NCBI GenBank assembly: GCA_938743325.2
Contig: OW568876.1
Coordinates: 310,001 to 374,000, forward strand
Reading direction: 5' to 3'
From: Pycnococcus provasolii
Lineage: Eukaryota; Chlorophyta; Pseudoscourfieldiophyceae; Pseudoscourfieldiales; Pycnococcaceae
Length of the DNA: 64,000 nt
Each line of letters starts with the position of its first letter. Position 1 is the first letter of the stretch. This document shows, piece after piece, positions 45,124 to 54,190 of this stretch. Both the position numbers and the translations under genes were made by a program. Under the pieces are notes generated by a model. The model was not told where the DNA came from, did not search any database, and was given only the letters and a program-made list of their open reading frames with translations.

Positions 45124-48100
45124 GTGGCATAGGTGGTGCTGCTGCTGCTTGTGGTGGTGGTGCTGCTGGCGTTGACTCCGCCTCTCGTGCTCACTTGCGT
45201 GATTGTGAGCGTAAGTGGGTGGGTTCGTGGTTGGAGGATTCGTCAGAAGAACAAGCGTCGCCATCAGCAGCGCCATCAGCAGAACCTCGTGGTGGTGGTG
45301 ATGTTGCGGACAACGATGATGGTGACGATGCTACTCCCACCACCACCACCACCACCTTGGGTGTGGGTGTGGGTGTGGGTGTAGCCGCGTCACATGCCGA
45401 CATTCTCGCCGCCGTTCAAAGGGACGCCATACTCACAAGCCACATTGACTCGCCGCTCACCGCGAAACCAATCAAACCCGTGTACGCCGACTGGAGCGCA
45501 TCTGGACGACCGTCCAAACTGGTTGAAAACTACATCAACTCCGTCGTTCTGCCGTGCTACGCCAACACGCACACAGACACAAGCTACACGGGACTGCAGT
45601 CAACTGCATTTCGACACGAGGCACGTCGACTCATCGCCACGGCGTGCAACGCGCGCGTCTCGCGAAACGACAAGAACGCTGACGTCGTCCTGTTCGCAGG
45701 ACACGGCGCCACCGGCGCTGCGAACAAACTCGTCGCGGTGCTCGGACTCAACGTGCCGTATACGAGCGCAGATACGACTGGACGGCCTGTCGTAATCGTG
45801 GGGCCGCACGAGCACCACTCGAACCTCCTACCGTGGCGTGAAAGCTGCGCCGACGTCGTCGCCGTGCCGGAGCGTGACGATCAATCGGGAAGGATTGACG
45901 CCGACGCGATGCGTGGCATACTAGAGCGCGAATCGTCGCGAACTGGAATCAAAATCTGCGCACTGTGCGCGACGAGCAACGTCACGGGCATCGCGCAGGA
46001 TGTCGACACACTCACGGAACTCGCGCACGAGCACGGCTTTCTCGCGGTGTGGGACTACGCCAGCGCCGCGTCACATGCGGCGCTTGATATGAACCCACCG
46101 CTTAGGCCACGAGCACATAAGGATGCCGTATTCCTCAGCGTGCACAAGTGGCTAGGTGGTGTGAACACGCCCGGGGTGCTATTAGTCAAGCGCAGGCTGC
46201 TGCACGCCTCTCGCGCGCCGGCACATCCGGGTGGCGGCACAGTCTTCTTCGTGACCGACGGAGGACATCGGTACCTCAGCAATCGCGAGGAGCGTGAGGA
46301 GGGTGGAACACCAGACATTGTCGGCGCGGTGCGTGCTGGCCTCGCCGCGAGCTTGCGACGTTCGTGGATACAGGCGTGTGATGGCGACGTCGTCACGAGG
46401 ATTCTCTACGAAAGCCTCGCGGACGCGCCGAATGTGAAAACGCTTGGACCGTCGTGGCACCAGGATGAGATAGCTCCGCGTGCACCTGTGCTTTCGTTTG
46501 TCGTCGAGGCGCCCGAGTGTGTGCTTTCCTCACCACCGCCAGAGTCGAACGGCGGTACTCGCCGAAGGCCGAGGGCACTTTTGCACCACGCATTTGTGTG
46601 CGCTCTTCTCAACGACTTGTTCGGCGTGCAGGCGCGCGCTGGGTGCATGTGCGCGGGCCCGTACGCGATCCGACTGCTCGGATTGTCAGCGGAGGAGGCG
46701 CATCGACTAGAGACAGCGCTCACGTCTAGCACATGCGAGGCATTGCGCATCGGATTTGTGCGCGTGTCTTTCCCTCCATTTGCACATCTCGACGAGGTGC
46801 GGTACGTTGCGGCGTGCGTTGCTTGCGTTGCTGAGCTCGGGTGGCGTGCTCTTCCATCGTACCGCGTGGATGAGGAGAGCGGCACATGGCGCCACGTGAG
46901 CCGGATTCGCAGCAGCCCGGAAAGGAAGTGGCTCGCGGACGCGCCGTGGCCAATGGGGACGTCGGCAGCAAAGAAGTCGCAGCCGTCGGCGGAAAGCACT
47001 AAGCAAACGAATGCTGTTGCTTCGGAATACGAAGATGCAGATGCGAGGCGAACATTGCTTGACGAGCAGTTGGCAAATGGCAAAGTTTTTCTGGCCACAT
47101 GCGCGGTGACAAACACTAACTGGTCCACGACGCCGATGTCGCTCTCAGAGGACAGTGATGCGCTGCGCTGGTTTGCGATGCCAGGCGACGCTGCCGCGGC
47201 ACTGGCGCGCGAGGCTGGACAGCCCGTGCCGCCGCCGCCGCCGCCGCCACGTGAGGCTATCGCTGTTGCGCCAGGAATGCGGTGGTTACATGCCGACGAC
47301 CTCGAGGCTGGTGACATTTCGGTAGATGAGGACGACTGCAATCCTGCACCACCACCGATGGACGACTCGGCGGCGAAGGAAAAGTCGAAATTTGCATCTG
47401 CCACAAATGACGACTCGGCGGCGGATGTCGCGCCGCCGTCACGCAAGTATCCACATCGACCTGCGGGTGGTGGTCTAGTGAATGCCACGACAGCGAAGAA
47501 CTCGTCAGACAAGCCCGCTGCTGCAGTCGCTAAAGCCGCCGCTCCCGCCGCCTCATGTCCTTGGAGACCAAATCGAGACGACGATGACAGCGACGCTGAC
47601 ACGGTGCCAGATGATGAACAGCCAGTAGATCCCGAGGACCTTCTTGCAGACATGATGGGTGATTTCATCGACGAAGATGAAGAGGAGCAAGATGACACGA
47701 CAAAGGGTGACCAGGAAATGAGCTCTCCCTCTTCTGGTGGAGCTCGATTTTATCCCGTTCCCGCCCCGCTGATGCACGCAACGATGCGTGCTCTGCAGGA
47801 CTTTGACATGATTGCCGCGGGCGATCGCGTCTTGCTCGGACTCTCCGGGGGTAAGGATAGCCTGAGCTTGCTTCACGTGCTCGTGGCATTCAACCAGCGC
47901 CTGCATCCGTCGAAGCGCTTTGAGCTTGCGTGTGCAACGGTGGAGCCGGGTTCGGACAGCTTCGACCCATCGCCTCTCAAGCCGTATCTCGCAGAGCTGG
48001 GGGTAAAATATCACTACATAGATCAGAGCATCATCGCGCTCGCCAAGGAGAGTATGCAAGGCGACTCGCTCTGCGCATTTTGCGCACGCATGAAGCGCGG

Positions 48101-48725
48101 AGCTCTTTACACGTGCTGCCGAGACAATGGCTACAACAAGCTTGCTCTTGCCCAGCACCTCGACGATGAGGTGGAGTCGTTCTTCATGTCGGCGCTGCAC
48201 AACGGCAGGCTAAGCGTGATGAAGGCAAAATACGGCAACGATGCCGGCGACGTGGCAGTCATCCGTCCGTTCGTCTACGTGCGCGAGAAGCTCCTTCGCG
48301 ATTTTGCGCACGCACCTGAGACGAAGCTCCCCGTGATTGAAGATAACTGCCCCGCTTGCTTCGAGGCGCCAAAGGAGCGCCGCGCCATTAAGAAGATGCT
48401 TGCGAAGCAAGAGGCTGTCTTCCCCGACATTTTCAATGCCCTGTGCCGCACGATGTCGCCGCTCATGGAGGACGGCGTTCTCACGTCCATTTATCAGAGC
48501 CAGCAGAGGCGCGCGGCATTTCGGAAAGATGCCAAGGGACGACGTGCGTATTACAACAGCGAAAAGCTGGAAAAGAAAGCCGACGCTGAAAGTGACGATA
48601 GCGCCGCGCTTGCCTCCTTCAGCGATGACGCGCTGCTACGCGAGCTCGAGTTGCGCCGTCGCCGTCGATCAACTACAACATCAGGTTGGAGGAATCAATC
48701 TTCGACGGAATCAAACTCTAGTTAG
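45045..48725 (+). CDS. Fusion of class V aminotransferase (cysteine desulfurase-like) with TtcA-like tRNA thiolase
   Basis: 1226 residues from ATG 45045. Residues 1-125 are Ala/Gly/Ser-rich low complexity. Residues about 140-620 form a class V PLP enzyme: VYADWSASGRPSKLVENYI, a phosphate-binding GHGATGAANKL, and the Schiff-base Lys368 in FLSVHKWLGG. About 690-900 is a Pro/Asp-rich linker. Residues about 905-1170 are a TtcA/TilS-type PP-loop domain: SGGKDS (934-939), CAFCARMKRGALY with Cys1010 and Cys1013, VIRPFVYVREKLLRDF, and a second pair in NCPACFEAPKERRAI (Cys1102, Cys1105). TtcA thiolates cytidine 32 of tRNA with sulfur supplied by a desulfurase such as IscS. One polypeptide could thus release and use sulfur (inference). 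Confidence 0.88.
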
Positions 48726-48788
48726 TTAAAAAATTTCATCTTGTATTAAAAAATCTTGAAATAAATATTCATATTTGTGTTTCTTTTC
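48726..48788. terminator. Convergent 3' ends, 63 bp
   Basis: The stop of the aminotransferase-thiolase gene and the stop of the DNAAF5 gene are only 63 bp apart. The gap is AT-rich, with GAAATAAATATTC; both transcripts must end in or past each other. Confidence 0.5.
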
Positions 48789-51700
48789 CTATGCAGACGC
48801 TGCTTGTTGGAGAACTTTTTCGCACAAGCGCACGCGTCGATGCCGCTCCTTCGCTCCGCTCACCGCTTTAACTACAATGCTGGAGTGACCACCATGCGCC
48901 GCAAGAACGCAGAGCGCATCGCACACCGTCACCGCAATCGCGTCGTCGGCATCGTCCATGTGCACAAGCACGCCTTCGACAAGGTATCCCACGTTCGTCG
49001 AATCGTAGTTCGGACAGCACGCCTCCACGAATGCAAGCAGCAGTCTTGCCGCCGACGCCCTCACGCCGCCGTTCGCGTCGTCAAGGCGCTTCGTGATCTC
49101 CGGGTATGTCGCGCGCTTCGCGTTCTCGCTCCACACCCGGCCACTCGCGCGCACTAGACTCTCGAGTGCATCGCATGCCGCTAACCTAGTGTCGTGGTAC
49201 CAGTCTTCGTCCATCGCGCCGAACATGAGCGGGAGCAGCTTGCCAGCGCCGGGGTAGAACATGTCATCCTCCACCACGCGTCCGAGAACATTTGCGTCGA
49301 GATTGCCGACGCGTAGTAGCGTTCCCAGGCAGACGCACGCGCTGTGGCGCACAGCCGCGGCCGTCTTGCCCACCTTCCAGATGAGCGCGGGGCCTGCCAC
49401 CGCGCGAATCGCGCGCTCGCATGCCGTCTCGCGATTCACATTGTCGCCCACGGAGGCGGCTAGGCACTCGGCTCCCCTCGCCGAGCTTTCTGCGAGTGCG
49501 TCGAGTTCGCGAAGTGCCGCGATGCGTATGGCTGGCGCGTTGTCGGCATTCGCCGTGCAAGTTTCGAGCATGCGCAGCATACGCGGCGCCAGGCTGGCTA
49601 GCGCATCGCCAGGGCACGATCGAAGCATTTCCCAGAACACGCATGCATCTGGGCTCGTCGCCTCCCAAGATGCGCACGACGGCTCCACGGTGCAGAGCAC
49701 GCGTTCCGCAGTACGTCGCAGGACCACGGCCTCGTCGCCGCCGCCAAGCTGCGCAAGAGCGGCGGAGGCTCCGCCAGCCAGTGCCGAGTCGCGACCTTGC
49801 CTCGCGCCTCCTCCGAGCGTGCCGGTCGCGTGCTCCGCTGGGGATGCGCACCGCAGTTGCAAAAGCACGCGAACGAGATCTGCCTCCGCCAAGGGGGATA
49901 CGGCGGCACTCCCTGCAACGGCGCTGCACGCATTTGCCGCCACAGATAACATCTGCGTACGAACGGCGTTGCTCGAATCGCCACGCACTTCTGCCGCCGC
50001 AAGCGTCGCGGCAAGACTGGAAAGCTGCGCGTCCGTTGGCGTCCATCCACGGCCGACGCTCGCACCTCGCAGCAGGCTTGAGAGCGCAACGAGCGCGCCC
50101 GCTCGACGGCCTGCAGACACGGTTGCTTCATTCGGCGCATTTGGCGATGGAGTAGACGACATTTCCTCCACTGCCGTGCCGGCGGTATTTCCGGACGCAA
50201 CACGCTCGAGTGCCACCGCGAGCCAATGTGAGGGATCGCAGCACGTTCCCAGCGTACGAGCGGCAAGCACGACGAGCGCTGCCACTCCCGCGTCGTCGTC
50301 AGCAACAGCCGCGGCGAGAGCGGGGCAGATGGCGGACGCATGCGGCGCGGCGTCGCCGCGTGTGAGTGCGACGAGGCTGAGCAGCGATCGCGCACCCGAT
50401 GCTCGCTTGGCAGACGTCCATTCGCGAAGAGTTCGCAGCACGCCGTTCAGCAGCTTCGGCAAAAGCGCCACCGCCATAGCGCGTGCCGCCGGTGTCGGCC
50501 ACCACTGCCATCCAGATGACGAGGAGGGGGGGGAGGAGGAGGATGTCGCGACTTCCGCATCGAACGGCAGTAGCGCGTCACCAGCATCCGACATGTCGGA
50601 GACTGGCGCCGGCGCGCCGGCGATGCCTCCGTCACCTGCTGGTCCAGTTTCTGGCTGTGCCTTGTGCCACACCGCGGCTGCATCGTCGACGAGATGAGCG
50701 ATGCGAGCGGCATCCGCCTGGCTGCGAGCAATCGCCTCGTCCGTGAGTGCGAGCAGAAGCATGGGGTAGACGTGCGGCGCCGCGGCGGACGGCACGGGCG
50801 CATACGCTGACGGGCACTCCGCACGCTCCGCACCAACCATGCGCGCGCACGCGACAAAGGCGCGCATGCGGACCTGCGGGCTTGCATCCTCCGTGACGAC
50901 GCGGTGAAGCGCGGGCGCGGCGGAGCTGGCGAGTAGGTTTTCCCTGTCGTCGTCCATCACCGCCGAGGCGATCTCGTCCGTCATGTCGTCGAGCGACACG
51001 TCACGACGCTGGCAGAGCACGCACGCCTCGACGACGGCGACGGCGGCGACGCGAACCTTCGAGTGCTGGTGTTTGAGCGCGCCTGTGATGCACGCGTCGA
51101 GCACGCGTGGGTGCACACCAGACGTCGGCGCCGCGGCAACGAGCAGTCCTGCCGCCTCGCAGGCTAGTTTTTTCACGCCGGCGTACGCGTCGAGCATGCC
51201 TCGACTTGTTATGTCGGCAATAGGGTCTGCGACGCTTGCGATCGCCTCGGCGGGCGTGTGCAAGACGGGTCCAGCGACGATCTTGGAAAGAATCTCGCGC
51301 ACTTCTTCCGAAGGCTCGCGCTGCTCGGGCGCGCCGATGCGTGCCGCCAGCATAGGCACGATCTGCGGCAGCGCCGCGGCTGCGGCGTCCGGCGCACGCA
51401 CGAGCGCGTCCAGCACAGCCTCCGCCGCGACGAGCCTGACGCGCTCCGTGGCGTCTCCAAGAGCTCGCAGGAGCGGCGCTAGCAGCGTTCGCGAAGGGTG
51501 AAGCACGTCGACGAGTTCTTGCGTGGATCTTTGGCTTAGTGCGCGCGCGATGGTTTCCATCGCGTGTTTGCGCGTCGTGCGGTCCGGCTCGTTGAGCGCG
51601 TTGACGTCGCGTTGCGTGATGGACGGACAGATGAGGTTCCCAGCGGCGGCGGCGGCAGCGGCAGCGGCGTTCGCCTCTTCTGCGTCGTTCATCGTCGCGT

Positions 51701-51977
51701 CAGACACGCGCTTCTCATCTGATGTGCCTCGCGACGACGCATCATCAAGTCCGTTGGTATCAAGTCCATTCGCAACCAGATCGCACCCAGAGTGAGAAAC
51801 ATCCATTGTTGATGAGGACGAAGATTGACGAGGTTCATCAAGCGTGCGTACGTGAGAGGTCACACCGGGCAGACCCCCTTGCATTGTCGAGCTGGAGCCA
51901 CCACCATGGTTCCTGGCATGACTGGAAGGAAGCGACGACGCCTTTAACGCCGCCCAGATATCGTCGACGTGCGACAT
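48789..51977 (-). CDS. DNAAF5: Dynein axonemal assembly factor 5 (HEATR2-like HEAT repeat protein)
   Basis: 1062 residues from ATG 51977, after a Ser/Gly/Ala-rich start of about 110 residues. The rest is HEAT-type alpha solenoid: RLVAAEAVLDALVRAPDA, HSKVRVAAVAVVEACV, and near the C-terminus LLPLMFGAMDEDWYHDTRL, ITKRLDDANGGVRASAARL, then EGVLVHMDDADDAIAVTV and RHRRVRLCEKVLQQA. The C-terminal pattern (KRLDD...VR..A, L-VHMDD, HR...CE-LLQ) matches animal DNAAF5/HEATR2, which helps preassemble outer and inner arm dyneins in the cytosol before transport into cilia. Length is somewhat above the animal protein. It implies motile flagella at some life stage, or a relic of them. Confidence 0.82.
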   Translation of the reverse strand: MSHVDDIWAALKASSLPSSHARNHGGGSSSTMQGGLPGVTSHVRTLDEPRQSSSSSTMDVSHSGCDLVANGLDTNGLDDASSRGTSDEKRVSDATMNDAEEANAAAAAAAAAGNLICPSITQRDVNALNEPDRTTRKHAMETIARALSQRSTQELVDVLHPSRTLLAPLLRALGDATERVRLVAAEAVLDALVRAPDAAAAALPQIVPMLAARIGAPEQREPSEEVREILSKIVAGPVLHTPAEAIASVADPIADITSRGMLDAYAGVKKLACEAAGLLVAAAPTSGVHPRVLDACITGALKHQHSKVRVAAVAVVEACVLCQRRDVSLDDMTDEIASAVMDDDRENLLASSAAPALHRVVTEDASPQVRMRAFVACARMVGAERAECPSAYAPVPSAAAPHVYPMLLLALTDEAIARSQADAARIAHLVDDAAAVWHKAQPETGPAGDGGIAGAPAPVSDMSDAGDALLPFDAEVATSSSSPPSSSSGWQWWPTPAARAMAVALLPKLLNGVLRTLREWTSAKRASGARSLLSLVALTRGDAAPHASAICPALAAAVADDDAGVAALVVLAARTLGTCCDPSHWLAVALERVASGNTAGTAVEEMSSTPSPNAPNEATVSAGRRAGALVALSSLLRGASVGRGWTPTDAQLSSLAATLAAAEVRGDSSNAVRTQMLSVAANACSAVAGSAAVSPLAEADLVRVLLQLRCASPAEHATGTLGGGARQGRDSALAGGASAALAQLGGGDEAVVLRRTAERVLCTVEPSCASWEATSPDACVFWEMLRSCPGDALASLAPRMLRMLETCTANADNAPAIRIAALRELDALAESSARGAECLAASVGDNVNRETACERAIRAVAGPALIWKVGKTAAAVRHSACVCLGTLLRVGNLDANVLGRVVEDDMFYPGAGKLLPLMFGAMDEDWYHDTRLAACDALESLVRASGRVWSENAKRATYPEITKRLDDANGGVRASAARLLLAFVEACCPNYDSTNVGYLVEGVLVHMDDADDAIAVTVCDALCVLAAHGGHSSIVVKAVSGAKERHRRVRLCEKVLQQAASA

Positions 51978-52219
51978 GAGTCTTCGAAGGACACTGAGAC
52001 AAGACGTAGCTGATCCAGAATGAAGAATGAAGAATGAACGCAAGGCAAGGGGGGACGCGGCTCTGCTCGGCCGGACCCTCCCTCTCCCGGGCCGGCTTGT
52101 CGTCGGGAAGTTGGGGATACCTCATAGCATGGAATGCTGTGGGTCTTCCTCGCAGGCCTGCTTTTCCTTGTGGGAAGAATCGGGACCCTCACGACCGGGC
52201 CTCTTCCAACCAAGGGGAG
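51978..52219. other. DNAAF5 promoter region
   Basis: A short gap with GAATGAA repeats (about 52017-52036) just upstream of DNAAF5. A plus-strand frame is open here but reads as Ser/Pro/Gly-rich non-protein before the transposase-like part. Confidence 0.4.
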
Positions 52220-52798
52220 ATGAGAATCGGCGCCGATGTTGTCGCAATCGTCGCCGATGGTGCTGGAGAGAATCGGGCGTGGTGGAGCGCGGTCGGTACT
52301 CGCGACGGCGATGGAGCTCTTCGGCTTGCGCACGTTTCACATTCTCGACCTGTCTACATACTGCCGGACATGCCACATATTGTCAAGCGTCTTAGAAACG
52401 CGCTGGACAGCGAGGTGATTCGAAAATTCGGGAAAGCCATCATCATCACGACGACTGAAATTCCGAAAGGAATAGATGAGCATCCTTCGCACGCACGCGG
52501 CCACCTGGACATCCTTCGCACGCACGCGGCCGCCTTCTTCAACACGCGCAGCGGTACGTGCTACGCCATGGCGTCATATTTTGGTGCCTCACCACGCCTC
52601 ACTGCCTCACAGCACCACACTCACAGCACACACATGTGCTTGCGTGGGCACTACGAGACTTCAGAGCTCTTGTGCGGCACCACCTACCCGACAATCAATC
52701 TGGTAATTCCCGCGCTCATGACCCTCAGCTCAACGCTAGAAATGGACTTCGGAGGGAATAAAGGGGACCTAACGCCTGAGGGCGTTACCTCCCCTTAA
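52220..52798 (+). pseudogene. DDE-transposase-like remnant
   Basis: A 192-codon frame from ATG 52220 with two pieces that resemble transposases. Residues about 3-70: DVVAIVADGAGENRAWW and VYILPDMPHIVKRLRNAL, the Asp/Gly/Asn and D-x-H-x-x-K-x-x-R-N pattern of P-element/THAP-type and related DDE transposases. Near 155-175: CGTTYPTINLVIPALMTL, like the pre-dimerisation segment of hAT transposases. A 22-bp direct repeat (52481-52502, 52510-52531) sits between. The N-terminal DNA-binding part and most of the catalytic domain are missing, so it is probably dead. It may join two different elements. It ends with a small inverted repeat (AACGCCTGAGGGCGTT, 52770-52785). Confidence 0.5.
52770..52785. 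repeat. Short inverted repeat at the end of the transposon remnant
   Basis: AACGCC-TGAG-GGCGTT, a 6-bp perfect stem with a 4-base loop, flanked by GGGGACCT and ACCTCCCC that extend it imperfectly. It may be a decayed terminal hairpin. Confidence 0.5.
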
Positions 52799-52961
52799 CC
52801 AAGGGAACCAAGTGGCTCAACCTGTCTTGGCTCCACGCCAATTAGGGGTTAGCACCACATACCACCCCGTGGGCCGTTGTGAGGACTGAGGAGGATCTTT
52901 TCTGTTTGAAATCTTGGCAGGACCTTGCCGTTTTGTTTTGTTCGCCCAACCAAAAAAAGCA

Positions 52962-54080
52962 ATGTCTTCTGCCGCGGTGGTGGTGATCAACGACGACATC
53001 GACGACGCGACGGCGCGCGCGCGTCAGGAGGAAAAGAAGACCAGCAGTAGTAGTGCTCCGACGACGATCAGCTTCGTAAACTTGGTTGCGCTAATCCTGG
53101 CATGGTGGTTCTTCTCGGTGACGCTCGTGATGACCAACAATTCGCTCATGACGACGCACAACTTCGAGTATCCAATCATCCTCGCGCTGCTCGGACCAAT
53201 TTCAACGAGTGCGAGCATTGAGGTGGTGCGCGCTCTAACGTTCAACAACGCCATAGAAGACAACAACAGCATCATCGGCAAGAAGGCGCTCGAGTCCTTC
53301 TTCTCCCCGTCTTCATCATCATCATATAAGACTGCAGCATTGAAGGCTCTTCCAACAGCTGCATGTACGGCATTATCCTTCGTGCTCGGGCAACTCGAGT
53401 ACCGCTATCTATCAGTCTCCGCAATCACAATGCTAAAGGCACTAATGCCAATCATCACGCTGGTAATTAGCGTTGGGTTTTCTCTAGAGACATGCTCATT
53501 CAAACTCGCCGGTTCTGTTGCCATCATCGTCGCGGGCACGCTGCTCACAAGCTATGGCGGGGAAGCGTCGTTCGACCTATTCGGCGTCATTCTTTGCTTC
53601 GCTGATATGACATCCTTCGCCTTGGCCGTGTGCTTTCAACAGATTCTCCTCAATGGATGGACTACCACCAATGCACTTCGTGCCATTGCTCCGTTGACTG
53701 CGTTGCTGCTTAGTCTCGCAATGCTGATAATCGATGGTCCGAAGGGAATTGTGCGTGCGGTGTATGAGATGTTTGCCGTTGGTCTACACAGTTTTGCTGG
53801 CGTTTGCATCTTTGGCACCATGACCTTGTGGACGAGCACGGCGATTGTGAAGCATACCTCTGCACTATGGCGAATGGTGCTAAATCAAGCGAAAGGCCTG
53901 ATCCTTATCGCCGCGAGCGTGATTATCAACCACGATATAGTGACGAATGTGCAGATGTTGGGTTGGATCGTGTGTTGTGCTGGAATTGCCACGTACACCA
54001 TGGTCAAGCAGCAAAAGCAGCGACATGATGTGGCGATGGCACCGATGGTGGGGAAAGGATCAGATTCGGATTCGGATTAG
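52962..54080 (+). CDS. SLC35/TPT-family transporter
   Basis: 372 residues from ATG 52962, with about nine or ten hydrophobic helices. Typical TPT/nucleotide-sugar transporter segments: WWFFSVTLVMTNNSLMT at helix 1, YRYLSVSAITMLKALMPII (the SVS-x-x-x-x-KALMPI motif), GVILCFADMTSFALAV, and the helix 8 to 9 end with RMVLNQAKGLILIAASV. The family exchanges sugar-phosphates or nucleotide sugars across Golgi, ER or plastid membranes; the KT dipeptide and substrate-defining residues cannot be read with certainty. No long transit peptide, so Golgi/ER is likelier than plastid. The tail is Ser/Asp-rich (SDSDSD). Confidence 0.85.
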   Translation: MSSAAVVVINDDIDDATARARQEEKKTSSSSAPTTISFVNLVALILAWWFFSVTLVMTNNSLMTTHNFEYPIILALLGPISTSASIEVVRALTFNNAIEDNNSIIGKKALESFFSPSSSSSYKTAALKALPTAACTALSFVLGQLEYRYLSVSAITMLKALMPIITLVISVGFSLETCSFKLAGSVAIIVAGTLLTSYGGEASFDLFGVILCFADMTSFALAVCFQQILLNGWTTTNALRAIAPLTALLLSLAMLIIDGPKGIVRAVYEMFAVGLHSFAGVCIFGTMTLWTSTAIVKHTSALWRMVLNQAKGLILIAASVIINHDIVTNVQMLGWIVCCAGIATYTMVKQQKQRHDVAMAPMVGKGSDSDSD

Positions 54081-54190
54081 AGAAAATGTAGAAATAGAAG
54101 TTAGCAACTCTTGATATTTTATGTTCTTAGTACATAATAAAACATATAACATTTATTCTGTTTCACAAAGAATAAGCATACACACTACCA
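54081..54190. terminator. Convergent 3' ends
   Basis: 110 AT-rich bp between converging stops (transporter and exportin), with ACATAATAAAACATATAAC. No strong TGTAA on the plus strand. Confidence 0.4.
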
